A stretch of 64,000 nt of DNA from the NCBI RefSeq assembly GCF_002838835.1, contig NZ_NHPP01000004.1, forward strand, positions 1-64,000. Direction: 5' to 3'. Below the pieces are notes generated by a model. The model saw only the letters and a program-made list of their open reading frames with translations. It did not search any database and was not told the origin of the DNA. The position numbers and the translations under genes were made by a program. Positions 54,693 to 63,472 of this stretch are shown here, piece by piece; position 1 is the first letter of the stretch, and each line of letters starts with the position of its first letter. This stretch comes from Siphonobacter sp. SORGH_AS_0500. Lineage in GTDB: Bacteria > Bacteroidota > Bacteroidia > Cytophagales > Spirosomataceae.

Positions 54693-55283
54693 TTAGGTTC
54701 TGCGGCAAATAAATTCGCCATTACCAATCGGAACGGTTACGCAATCGAAACGTTCATCGGCCAAAGCCGCATCAATCATGGGTTTAATGCCGTCGTATTG
54801 ATCAATGGCGTTGTCGGCTACCAGTAAGCCATTGGTGACTAATGTTGTAGCGATGAGCTGGAAACAGGGCTCATACAATTCCTTTTCAGCATCTAAAAAA
54901 CAGAACGAGACCGAGGATACCTCTAATCCGCTTTGCAGAAAGTCGCCGGGAATAATCTCAATATATTCTTCTAGTCCCGCGAGGTGAAAGGTTTCCTGAG
55001 CCAGAGCTATCTTTTCGGGATCAATCTCGAAGGTCTTTACTTTCTGTTGGCGTTCGCGGGCAGCCAAGGCCAGCCAAAGCGTAGAATAGCCCGCACTGGT
55101 GCCGATTTCAATGAGTTCTCCTGCCGGAGCGTTTACCGCCAGAATGGATAAAAACTCGCCCGTTGCCCGATTAATCTGCCGCAGGCGTTTAGAACGGGGC
55201 GTGCCATCCGTGCGATCCTGCTGGTCGAGTTTCTCCAGATAGGCCATTCGCTCCAGGGCCTGTGAACTTAGCTTTCGAAACAT
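54693..55283 (-). CDS. O-methyltransferase, class I SAM-dependent
   Basis: 196 aa. SAM-binding motif I is LIEIGTSAGYSTLWLALA, then the acidic loop FEIDPEKIALAQETFHLAG, motif II GDFLQSGLEVSSVSFCFLD and AEKELYEPCFQLI. Type related to caffeoyl-CoA O-methyltransferase/Methyltransf_24. The substrate is unknown. Cytoplasmic. Between the crp remnant and the acs terminator. Confidence 0.85.
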   Translation of the reverse strand: MFRKLSSQALERMAYLEKLDQQDRTDGTPRSKRLRQINRATGEFLSILAVNAPAGELIEIGTSAGYSTLWLALAARERQQKVKTFEIDPEKIALAQETFHLAGLEEYIEIIPGDFLQSGLEVSSVSFCFLDAEKELYEPCFQLIATTLVTNGLLVADNAIDQYDGIKPMIDAALADERFDCVTVPIGNGEFICRRT

Positions 55284-55294
55284 AGTATGCCTTT

Positions 55295-55335
55295 AAAAAA
55301 GAACTTCCCGAAAGTTCTTACACTTTCGGGAAGTT
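55295..55335 (-). terminator. Terminator of acs
   Basis: A 13-bp perfect stem AACTTCCCGAAAG/CTTTCGGGAAGTT with an 8-nt loop and T6 on the minus strand, directly after the acs stop at 55344. Confidence 0.85.
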
Positions 55336-55343
55336 GTCATGTA

Positions 55344-57246
55344 TTATAAAGCTCCGTTTTTAATCTCATCGACTACTGCGGGATCGAGCAGCGTAGATGT
55401 ATCGCCTAAATTAGAGGTATCTCCTTCGGCAATCTTCCGCAGAATTCGACGCATAATTTTACCCGAGCGAGTTTTAGGTAAGCCCGTTACGAACTGAATT
55501 TTATCCGGTTTCGCAATCGGCCCAATCACGCGGGAAACCGTAGCCAGAATGTCCCGACGGGTCAGGTCGGCGTTATCCAGCGGTTCTTCCGTAATGATAT
55601 AAGCGTAGATACCCTGGCCTTTGATGTCGTGCGGATAACCCACCACGGCACTTTCCACTACGCCAAGGTGCATGTTAATGGCATTTTCTACCTCAGCCGT
55701 TCCGATTCGGTGACCGGATACGTTCAGTACGTCATCAACCCGACCCGTAATGCGGTAATAACCGTCTTCATCGCGGAGACAGCCGTCGCCCGTAAAGTAT
55801 AAATTGGGATATGTGCTGAAATACGTTTGCTTGCAACGTTCGTGGTCGCCGTAGGTGGTTCGGAGAATACCGGGCCAGGGGAATTTAATGCAAAGGTTAC
55901 CCGAAACGCCGTTCCCTTCAATTTCCTTCCCGTTTTCGTCCACCAGAATCGGTTGTACACCGGGTAAGGGCAAAGTCGCATAAGTTGGCTTTTCGGGGGT
56001 AATACCCGCCAGTGGCGAAATCATGATTCCGCCCGTTTCGGTTTGCCACCAGGTATCGGCAATGGGCGTTTTTCCCTTACCAATATGATCGTGGAACCAA
56101 CGCCAGGCTTCTTCATTAATCGGCTCACCCACGGAACCTAACTTCGTCAGGCTCGAAAGGTCTTTGTCTTCGACGTATTGTAAGCCAAAGCCCATCAGCG
56201 AACGAATGGCCGTTGGAGCCGTGTAGAGAATGTTAACCTTATGCTTATCAACAATATCCCAGAAACGTCCGGCATCGGGATAGGTCGGTACCCCTTCGAA
56301 CATTAAGCTCGTAGCACCGCAGCAAAGCGGACCGTAAACGATGTAACTATGCCCGGTAATCCAGCCGATGTCTGCCGTACAGAAATGAATGTCGCCGGGT
56401 TGGTACTGGAAAACGTTGGCAAAAGTGTACGAAGCGTACACCATATACCCACCGCAGGTATGCACCACGCCTTTGGGCTTACCCGTAGATCCCGAAGTGT
56501 AAAGGATGAACAGGGTGTCTTCAGCGTTCATTTCTTCGGCGGGGCATTCGTTGGTAACGTATTTTTCTTCCTGCTCCCACCAGCGATCCCGGCCTTTCAG
56601 CATGAAGACTGGCGTGCGGGTACGGGTCATGACCAATACGGTTTCTACCGAAGGACAGGTTACCAAAGCGTCATCCACGGTAGCTTTCATGGCAATTTCC
56701 TTCGAACCCCGGTAGGCTCCATCCGAAGTAACGACCACCTTACACTGAGCATCATTGATACGGTCAGCAATGGATTGGGCCGAGAAACCACCAAAAACGA
56801 CCGAATGGATGGCTCCGATACGGGCACAGGCCAGAACGGCTACGGCCAGCTCAGGCACCATGGGTAAGTAAATACAAACGCGGTCACCTTTTTGCACGCC
56901 CTGTTTTTTCAGGACGTTCGCAAAACGGCAAACCCGCTGATGCAATTGTTTATAGGATATTTTAACCGATTCTTCCTGAGGATCGTTGGGTTCCCAAAGT
57001 ATGGCTGTCTGATCGCCGCGTTCTACTAAGTGACGATCCAGAGCATTCTCAGTAATATTTAATTTACCACCCGTAAACCACTTAATATCCGGGTCGGAAA
57101 AATTCCATTGAAGCGTTTACCCAGGGTTTCCGCCAGTAAAAATGGGAAGCAATTTCAGCCCAGAAACCTTCAGGATCCTCAACTGATTGCTTATACGTTC
57201 GTTGATAGTCTTCAAAGCTTTTCAGTTGAAATGGGATGTGACTCAT
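55344..57246 (-). pseudogene. acs: Acetyl-CoA synthetase, frameshifted near the N-terminus
   Basis: Restored length about 634 aa. It makes acetyl-CoA from acetate, ATP and CoA. From ATG 57246 the frame reads MSHIPFQLKSFEDYQRTYKQ to SHFYWRKPWV, then is lost at the TTT run 57116-57118. The next frame picks up [20 protein letters not shown], and runs on through the AMP-binding core ([45 protein letters not shown]) to the C-terminal lysine region [14 protein letters not shown]. Two missing A (on the coding strand) give WVKTLQWNFS. An acs gene this conserved is unlikely to be dead; probably a read error. Confidence 0.88.
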
Positions 57247-57413
57247 AGCTAACAGCTCGTTTTAGAGGACTTGAAAAATACGTACTTAGTCCGGCTAAAG
57301 TACAAGCAATCGCGGAGGTGATCAAAAAAACGCGATTTTTCTAGCTAATTTAATATAGATAAAAGAGTAATATTCCATTGCTTTTTTGACTGGAACGAAG
57401 GGAAGAAATACCA
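57247..57413 (-). promoter_or_regulatory. acs upstream region with imperfect palindrome
   Basis: About 170 nt. An imperfect palindrome GTACTTAG-N5-CTAAAGTAC at 57282-57303, about 36 nt upstream of the acs ATG, includes a TACTTTAG word similar to a -7 box on the minus strand. It could be the acs promoter/operator (inference). Confidence 0.35.
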
Positions 57414-57776
57414 TTAACAGGCCGTAAGTTCCTGAACTTTGGCCATTAAGTTACGAGTAGAGAAGGGTTTGGTCAGGTAAAGATCAGCTCCGAAGGATAG
57501 GCCCTTTTCAATGTCGCTTTCTTTACTCTTGGCACTCAGAAAAATAATTTTGGTTTCCTGTAAAGATTCGGATTCTTTTACCTGTCGGCATACTTCATAG
57601 CCATCTACACTGGGCATCATGATGTCCAGCAGAACCAGGTGTGGCGTTTCCTGGCGAATGATGTCCAGAGCTTCGGCTCCGTCACGGGCAATGTACACCT
57701 GGTAACCTTCCTTTTTCATCAGGAATTCCAGCGACATGACTATGCCCGGTTCATCGTCAACAATCAGAATTTTCAT
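57414..57776 (-). CDS. Response regulator, receiver domain only
   Basis: 120 aa from ATG 57776 (MKILIVDDEPGIVMSLEFL). Phospho-acceptor Asp51 in LVLLDIMMP, acidic pair DD at 7-8 and the lysine in YLTKPFSTRNL are all present. No DNA-binding domain, so it is a CheY-like single-domain output. It lies between the SSS-histidine kinase and acs, all on the minus strand, so it is probably the cognate partner of that kinase. Confidence 0.93.
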   Translation of the reverse strand: MKILIVDDEPGIVMSLEFLMKKEGYQVYIARDGAEALDIIRQETPHLVLLDIMMPSVDGYEVCRQVKESESLQETKIIFLSAKSKESDIEKGLSFGADLYLTKPFSTRNLMAKVQELTAC

Positions 57777-57930
57777 AACACACATCAACAAAATCTCAAT
57801 GGTTGGGTTGAGATTCGGTTCGTTTTATAGAGTCAAGGAGTTACGGATTGAATTCAAATATACGCAAGTTTGTTCACTAACGAGGGGCTTCACCACGCAT
57901 CTGTACGTTAGGGAAACAGGAAAAGCCCAA

Positions 57931-57965
57931 CAAGGTTCATTCATTCATCCCTGAATGCAACCTTG
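57931..57965 (-). terminator. Hairpin downstream of the SSS-histidine kinase gene
   Basis: CAAGGTT-CATTCA pairs with TGAATG-C-AACCTTG with one bulge, just past the kinase stop, then TTGGGCTTTTCC on the minus strand. Possible attenuating terminator between the kinase and response regulator genes. Confidence 0.5.
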
Positions 57966-57983
57966 CGTAAGTACTCAGAATAA

Positions 57984-60683
57984 TCACTCCGAGCGAAGGG
58001 GTAACTGCACGATAAATAGGGCTCCGTGACCAGATTCGCTGTGGACTGCAATCGTTCCGCTATGCAATTCTATGATTTTTTTGGTAATGGCTAAGCCCAA
58101 ACCGCTGCCTTTGGGTTTGCGGATGGTTTGATTTTCAGCCTGATAAAACTTGTCAAATATAAGTTTCTGATAATCCAGAGCAATGCCGGGCCCGTTATCC
58201 TGTACCTCAATAGTAATCTTCTTGTCAGTGGTGTAGGCCCTGAGTTGGATTACTCCCCGGTGGGCTTCCGTATATTTGATAGCGTTGGAAAGCAGGTTAA
58301 TGAGTACCTGCATGATTTTATCCCGATCTGCCTGCGTAGTGGGCAAGTTTTCATCCAGCGTCACCTCCAGTTTGACCGACTTATCCAGAGCCAGTTGCTC
58401 AACCGTCTCAATGGCTTCCCGAATCACTTCCCGCATCTGAACGCTTTCCGTGCGAAGGGATTGTTTTCCGGATTCGTATTTTTCCAGATCCAGCACCTGA
58501 CTAATGAGACGGGTTAATCGATCCGACTCCCGAATAATGGTGTTCAGAAAATGATCCCGCTGGTCGGTTTCGAGTTCAGGATTATCCTGTAAAATTTCAC
58601 TTAGAGCCTTGATTGACGTAATAGGCGTTCGTAATTCGTGGGTAACGGTGGTGAGAAAATCATCTTTCAAACGATCCGTCCGTACCATCTGTTCGTTAGC
58701 TTCACGGAGTTGCGTCGTGGCTCGTTCCAGCTCGGTTTGATGCTGGCGAAGCTGGCGGTTGGTGAGAATTAACTCCTGCGACTCCTTCAGAATTTCTACG
58801 ACCTCATCCACCGAAATTTTCTCTTCCAGCGTTACCGAGGCAACCATTAACCGAGCCGAAGCCGAACCCACCACTCCGGCCAGCAGGTTTTCAGCGTAGT
58901 TCACCAATTGGGGCGAAGCCCGTTGCCAGTTGAGGTCAATTTCGTTCTCACTGGCAAAGCGTTCGAGTAACTGAGCTGTTCGTTCTTTACCAAAAAATTG
59001 ACTCAACAAGCTTTGTAAATCAGGAATATAAGCCGTTCCCCGCCAGATGGTAGAGCTTTCGATTACTTCGGAATATTTGAAAATGTCCACGAATAAAATC
59101 GCCTGATTGTGTTCCATGGAGGTTTGTGGAAAGCGAATCGAAAGCAATACGTAAGCCAGCACATTAACCAATAAACTCCAGAAAATGGCGTGCGATATTC
59201 GGTCGAAACCCTCCAGCCCAAACAGAGCTGAAGGCTTCAGCAATTCCACACCCCAGGGGCCGTGCGTGTTCAACGAAATGGGGAAGAAACCCGCTTCCGC
59301 CAGCATGGGAATCACGAGGGTATAAAACCAAAGGGTAAAGCCCAGAATCAACCCAACGGTGGCTCCGTATCGGTTTCCCTGTTTCCAGAAAATACCACCT
59401 AATACAGCCGGAGCCAACTGAGCTACTGCGGTAAAGGACACCTGACCAATGGACACCAAGGGGTAGCGTCCGGCGAGTTTGGAGTAATAGAGATAAGCGG
59501 CGACGAGCAAAAACAGAATACTAATCCGGCGGGAGCGGGTCAGGAAGCTTCCCAGATTGGGCCCGATGCGTCGGCGGAGGGTGGGTTGCGTCAAGACATA
59601 AGGCATCAACACGCTGTTACTGAGCATCGTACTCAAAGCAATGGTTTCTACAATAACCATCCCCGTAGCCGCCGAAAAACCACCCAGATAAGTAATTAGA
59701 GCCAGCCATTCTTTATCAAAATACAGCGGAATGGCTAAGACATAATTATCTGCATTGACGGCCTGATTCTGAAACAGGATCGCTCCGCCAAAAGCGATGG
59801 GTAATACGAAAAGGTTAATAATCAGCATGTAAAGCGGAAACGACCAGATCGCCCGGTTGAGGTGACGCTCGTCCGTATTTTCAACCACGGCTACCTGAAA
59901 TTGGCGGGGTAACAACAGAATGCTGAGGGTAGAAAGCAACAAATGCCAAAACCAGGAACCATAGCCGCCCTCGGGATCGATGGTAAAGAGCTTTTGAAGT
60001 TCGGGTTTGTGAGAAGCCTGCGTGAAAATGTCGCCAAAACCATTAAAAACGCCGAAGGTAACGTAACTGCCTACGAGTAAAAAGGCCAGCATCTTTACCA
60101 GCGACTCGGCAGCAATGGCCGTTACCATGCCTTCGTGTTGTTCGGTAGCTTCGATTTTTCGCGTACCGAAAAGGATCACGAACAAGCCTAATCCAACGGC
60201 CAGATATAAGGTTAAATTACTGGTAAGTTCTTCTTTTTGAGGGAGTTGTGCTAGTACAGCAAAGCTCGTAGAAATGGCTTTAAGCTGAAGTGAAATGTAA
60301 GGGACGATCCCTACCAGACAGCAAAGTGCGACCAGAGCCCCTAAATTGGCAGATTTCCCATACCTGGAAGCCACAAAATCGGCCAGCGTGGCGATGCGTT
60401 GTACCTTACAAATGCGGATGATTTTGCGTAAAATAATCCACCACAGGGGAGCCGTCAAGGTAGGGCCTAAATAGGTGGAGAGGAATTCTACGCCGTTGGT
60501 GATCACTCGCCCTACGGAGCCATAATAGGCCCAGGCGGAACAGTAAACGCTCAGCGACAGCGAGTAAATCCAGGGATTGGAAACCCAGCGACGGGCGGGT
60601 TGAGAACGTTCAGCCCAGTAAGCAATGCCGAAAAGAAGTCCCAGATACATGACCGAGACAATAACTACCCAGCCACTATTCAT
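57984..60683 (-). CDS. Sodium/solute symporter-like sensor histidine kinase (CrbS/CbrA type)
   Basis: 899 aa. N-terminal SSS transporter-like domain with about 13 TM helices (residues 1-510: SLSLSVYCSAWAYYGSVGRV, LVALCCLVGIVPYISLQLKA, LAPAVLGGIFWKQGNRYGA). A helical linker/coiled coil follows (STDAS-like region), then HisKA with His682 in DFLTTVTHELRTPITSIKAL and HATPase_c (LINLLSNAIKYT, DNGPGIA, KGSGLGLAITKKII). In CrbS/CrbR systems this kinase type controls acs; here acs and a receiver follow directly, so acetate sensing is likely (inference). Confidence 0.92.
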   Translation of the reverse strand: MNSGWVVIVSVMYLGLLFGIAYWAERSQPARRWVSNPWIYSLSLSVYCSAWAYYGSVGRVITNGVEFLSTYLGPTLTAPLWWIILRKIIRICKVQRIATLADFVASRYGKSANLGALVALCCLVGIVPYISLQLKAISTSFAVLAQLPQKEELTSNLTLYLAVGLGLFVILFGTRKIEATEQHEGMVTAIAAESLVKMLAFLLVGSYVTFGVFNGFGDIFTQASHKPELQKLFTIDPEGGYGSWFWHLLLSTLSILLLPRQFQVAVVENTDERHLNRAIWSFPLYMLIINLFVLPIAFGGAILFQNQAVNADNYVLAIPLYFDKEWLALITYLGGFSAATGMVIVETIALSTMLSNSVLMPYVLTQPTLRRRIGPNLGSFLTRSRRISILFLLVAAYLYYSKLAGRYPLVSIGQVSFTAVAQLAPAVLGGIFWKQGNRYGATVGLILGFTLWFYTLVIPMLAEAGFFPISLNTHGPWGVELLKPSALFGLEGFDRISHAIFWSLLVNVLAYVLLSIRFPQTSMEHNQAILFVDIFKYSEVIESSTIWRGTAYIPDLQSLLSQFFGKERTAQLLERFASENEIDLNWQRASPQLVNYAENLLAGVVGSASARLMVASVTLEEKISVDEVVEILKESQELILTNRQLRQHQTELERATTQLREANEQMVRTDRLKDDFLTTVTHELRTPITSIKALSEILQDNPELETDQRDHFLNTIIRESDRLTRLISQVLDLEKYESGKQSLRTESVQMREVIREAIETVEQLALDKSVKLEVTLDENLPTTQADRDKIMQVLINLLSNAIKYTEAHRGVIQLRAYTTDKKITIEVQDNGPGIALDYQKLIFDKFYQAENQTIRKPKGSGLGLAITKKIIELHSGTIAVHSESGHGALFIVQLPLRSE

Positions 60684-60875
60684 GATTTCTGCGAGTCCAG
60701 TACCAATACATCAAAATTACCAGCCCCAGCCATACGATAAACAGATACCAGTAGAGCAGGGGAATGCCGAGCCAGAGGATGGGTCGGTTAAAAGCGATAA
60801 TAAAGGGAAATTGAGAATGAGGGCAAAAAGTAAACTAACGATAATCAGGTACTGACCCCGCAATCTTTCGTTCAT
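60676..60875 (-). pseudogene. Small two-TM membrane protein upstream of the SSS kinase, frameshifted
   Basis: Restored about 66 aa. From ATG 60875 it reads MNERLRGQYLIIVSLLFALI; after about residue 24 the open frame diverges. One added base in the AAA/GGG runs at 60802-60807 gives FNRPILWLGIPLLYWYLFIV and ends TRRNHE, with the stop overlapping the kinase ATG region. It resembles the small partner proteins of SSS transporters (DUF4212-like arrangement; inference). Overlap points to translational coupling with the kinase. Confidence 0.75.
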
Positions 60876-60893
60876 GAGCTGCGATTTAAACCG

Positions 60894-60901
60894 CAAAGGT
60901 A
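60894..60901 (-). promoter_or_regulatory. Candidate -7 box TACCTTTG for the sensor operon
   Basis: TAnnTTTG on the minus strand, 18 nt upstream of the small membrane protein ATG, so the kinase operon may be transcribed separately from the IS1-type gene upstream. Confidence 0.5.
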
Positions 60902-60954
60902 CGCCAGGATCAGTAAGAGATTGCCAACGAAGGGTAAGGGAAAGATTGATAAAG

Positions 60955-61383
60955 TTAATCCTTGAACCGTTCCCAGCGAATGAGCATGAATTTATCGCCC
61001 AGTTCGGTAACCAGTACGCCAGAGCTTCGCAGGTTTTCGCGGTTGGCAAAGTAATCAGCCAGCTCCTTATGATTGAGGATTTTGTAAGTGGGTTTATACT
61101 CAGAATTCTTGGGGATTTTGATCTGGTACTTCTTTACCCAGTTCATCACTGAAACGTGACTGACACCGAGTAGCCGCTCGATTTCTCGGTAGCTAACTCC
61201 TTCAATATAAAGTTGCAAGGCCTTAATGACGTAATACGTACTAATCCCTTTTCCTAACTTGTCTACGGTGAAGTGATACTGACAAGCTTTACAAAAAAAA
61301 CGTTGCCGATCTTTAATAACCCCCGATTTGGTAACGTCCGAAGAATCGCAGCGGGGGCAATCTGGATGTTGCGTTGAATCCAT
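60955..61383 (-). CDS. IS1-type zinc-ribbon/HTH protein without transposase catalytic domain
   Basis: 142 aa from ATG 61383 (MDSTQHPDCPRCDSSDVTK). A CxxC...CxxC zinc ribbon (CPRCDSSDVTKSG, FFCKACQYHF) is followed by a helix-turn-helix (IEGVSYREIERLLGVSHVSV, MNWVKKYQIKI). This is the InsA-like N-terminal part of IS1 transposases. A further 50-residue C-terminal part (HKELADYFANRENLRSSGVL to IRWERFKD) has no DDE catalytic residues. It is intact, has no terminal inverted repeats, and lies directly upstream of the sensor operon. It may be a domesticated regulator (inference). Confidence 0.72.
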   Translation of the reverse strand: MDSTQHPDCPRCDSSDVTKSGVIKDRQRFFCKACQYHFTVDKLGKGISTYYVIKALQLYIEGVSYREIERLLGVSHVSVMNWVKKYQIKIPKNSEYKPTYKILNHKELADYFANRENLRSSGVLVTELGDKFMLIRWERFKD

Positions 61384-62062
61384 TCGCTTACAATTGAGTA
61401 GCAAACATATAGCTAATTAGCAGAGAATGGAGAATAAAATGACATTTTTTCAAGAAAGGTATAAATCATGGAATTAAAACTACGTATGAAAATGCTTTAT
61501 TAAATCTTAGGTAAGAATGACTGGAGACAATACCGGGTAGTATCATAAGACTTATACTAGGCATCTCTGTGAGATTCACGTCAAAGAAATAGCTCTTAGC
61601 AACTGATGACTCTTGCGTAGGTTCTGGGTTGGTCAACTCGCAGACTTTCAGGCAGATAGGATATAGGAGTAACACGATGAATAATTATGTTTAGAGTATA
61701 TGTACTTATTTTATAGATACATGATTATTAAATTCGTTGGCGATACGAGAAAGAATTTAAGAAAATATACCATTTTTGCGAAAATCTGAACAAGCAACTT
61801 ACATGGCAACCTTCTTTGATTTATTGATTTCATCAGGAGAATCACGTGCTCTTGAGCCCATTCGTGCGGGTCTTCAACACTGATGCCAGTATATTTATAT
61901 GGACTACCTTATCTTTGATAAGCGATAGGTCTCTTCCATTATACCGTTTTAGGTTTTCTTGTATAATGTACTGAAAGACAATAGATAACATATCTGTAAT
62001 GCTTCCATTTAAGTAAATGATAACTACTTGAAAAGGGGATAAAAGCACCTATTATAAACTTT
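61384..62062. other. AT-rich intergenic region with promoter for wzx
   Basis: About 680 nt without a supported gene; several short open frames here have no recognisable content. A TATCTTTG -7 box is at 61910-61917 on the plus strand, inside a small CTTATC-TTT-GATAAG hairpin (61908-61922), 145 nt upstream of wzx. The low-GC composition matches regions flanking surface polysaccharide loci. Confidence 0.4.
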
Positions 62063-63412
62063 ATGACGGAAGTAAAGTCACCGAAACTAGGCAAAAATAT
62101 CAGTAAGGCTTTAGTCAGTGTCGGATGGATATTTTTTGATCGGATTTTCCGCATGGCGGCAGGCATGGTTATTGGCGTCTGGCTGGCTCGTTACCTGGGA
62201 CCTGAGCAATTTGGGCAGTTAAACTATGCCATGGTGTTTCCTGCTATTCTTTTACCCCTGGCAAGCTTGGGGCTGACCTCAGTGGTGGTGACAGAGTTAA
62301 TAAACCCTAAAACTGCCTCCAGACAAGAATTACTGGGCACTGCCTTTGTATTGAAACTGCTGGCTGGGTTGGTTGCGTACCTGCTGGTGGGTGTGGCTGC
62401 TTATTACTTTTGTAAAGAGCTCACCCTAGTCTACATGATTCTTTTCTCCGCATCTACGCTGGTTTTTCAAAGTTCAGATGTCATTGATCTGTTTTTTCAG
62501 GCCGAGGTGCAGGCCCGCCGCTCCGTATTAGCAAAGTTCATTGCTTTTATTCTTTCAACGTTGCTTCGTACGTACCTATTAGTCTCACAGGCTAACCTTA
62601 TTGTTTTTTCGGCTTTAATATTTCTGGAGGCTCTATTAGGAGCGTTGTTCTTGTTGTTTTTTTATAGCCGATACCGTTCAGAGTCTTTATTGCAGTGGCG
62701 TTTTGATCTTTCTCTGGCCAAACATTTGTTGTTAATGTCCTGGCCCTTGATCGTAAATGAATTTTTTATTTTTATTTACATGCGGGCCGATCAGTTTATG
62801 ATTGAAAGCCTGGCAGACAGTGCTGAGTTAGGCAGGTATAGTGCTGCCTTACGTTTATCTGAAGTCTGGTATTTTATTGCTACCGCATTAGTATCCTCCT
62901 TTTATCCTTCCATTCTTCAACTAAAGAACAGCGACGAGGCCGCTTTCCACAGGGGTTACCAGCAATTACTTACCTTACTCGCTTTCATTAGTATCAGTAT
63001 ATCTGTAGGGACTTGCTTTTTTGCGGATACACTGGTTAATCTATTGTTTGGCAATCAGTATGAAGGCGTAGCTCAAATTTTGATTGTGCATATCTGGGCA
63101 GGCGTATTTGTCTTTCTAGGCGTAGGCACTTCCAATTGGTTTATACTATACGGACATCAACGCTTTATGCTTTATAAAACGCTGATAGGAGCTCTTGTAA
63201 ATGTGATCTTAAATCTGGTCTTGATTCCTACCTATGGAGCAGTAGGAGCTTCTGTAGCCACATTAATCGCCTATATGTTATCAGCTTATTTGCTAAATTA
63301 TTTCTCTGTACCTGTGCGACTTATCTTTCGTATGCAAACGTTGGCGATAGTGGACACGTTCCGTCTAAAGGCAGTACGCGATCTAGTACAGCGTTTTAAA
63401 ATAAAAAGTTAA
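62063..63412 (+). CDS. wzx: Polysaccharide flippase (Wzx-type, MATE/oligosaccharide transporter family)
   Basis: 449 aa with about twelve TM helices. N-terminal family pattern: FFDRIFRMAAGMVIGVWLARYLGPEQFGQLNYAMVFPAILL region (only outlined here); the same oligosaccharide-flippase layout continues through ALRLSEVWYFIATALVSSFY and GAVGASVATLIAYMLSAYLL. Moves lipid-linked sugar units across the inner membrane for O-antigen, capsule or similar. The gene looks intact. It marks the left edge of a polysaccharide locus that continues outside the window. Confidence 0.9.
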   Translation: MTEVKSPKLGKNISKALVSVGWIFFDRIFRMAAGMVIGVWLARYLGPEQFGQLNYAMVFPAILLPLASLGLTSVVVTELINPKTASRQELLGTAFVLKLLAGLVAYLLVGVAAYYFCKELTLVYMILFSASTLVFQSSDVIDLFFQAEVQARRSVLAKFIAFILSTLLRTYLLVSQANLIVFSALIFLEALLGALFLLFFYSRYRSESLLQWRFDLSLAKHLLLMSWPLIVNEFFIFIYMRADQFMIESLADSAELGRYSAALRLSEVWYFIATALVSSFYPSILQLKNSDEAAFHRGYQQLLTLLAFISISISVGTCFFADTLVNLLFGNQYEGVAQILIVHIWAGVFVFLGVGTSNWFILYGHQRFMLYKTLIGALVNVILNLVLIPTYGAVGASVATLIAYMLSAYLLNYFSVPVRLIFRMQTLAIVDTFRLKAVRDLVQRFKIKS

Positions 63413-63472
63413 ATTCTACGGTCAATAAACCCTCGTTTACTCAATCCCTTACCTTTCTAAAAGCTTGCGAAC

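Noticed and set aside
61466-61675. Hypothetical gene on the minus strand
   Set aside because: 69 codons in AT-rich intergenic DNA without start signals or recognisable content.
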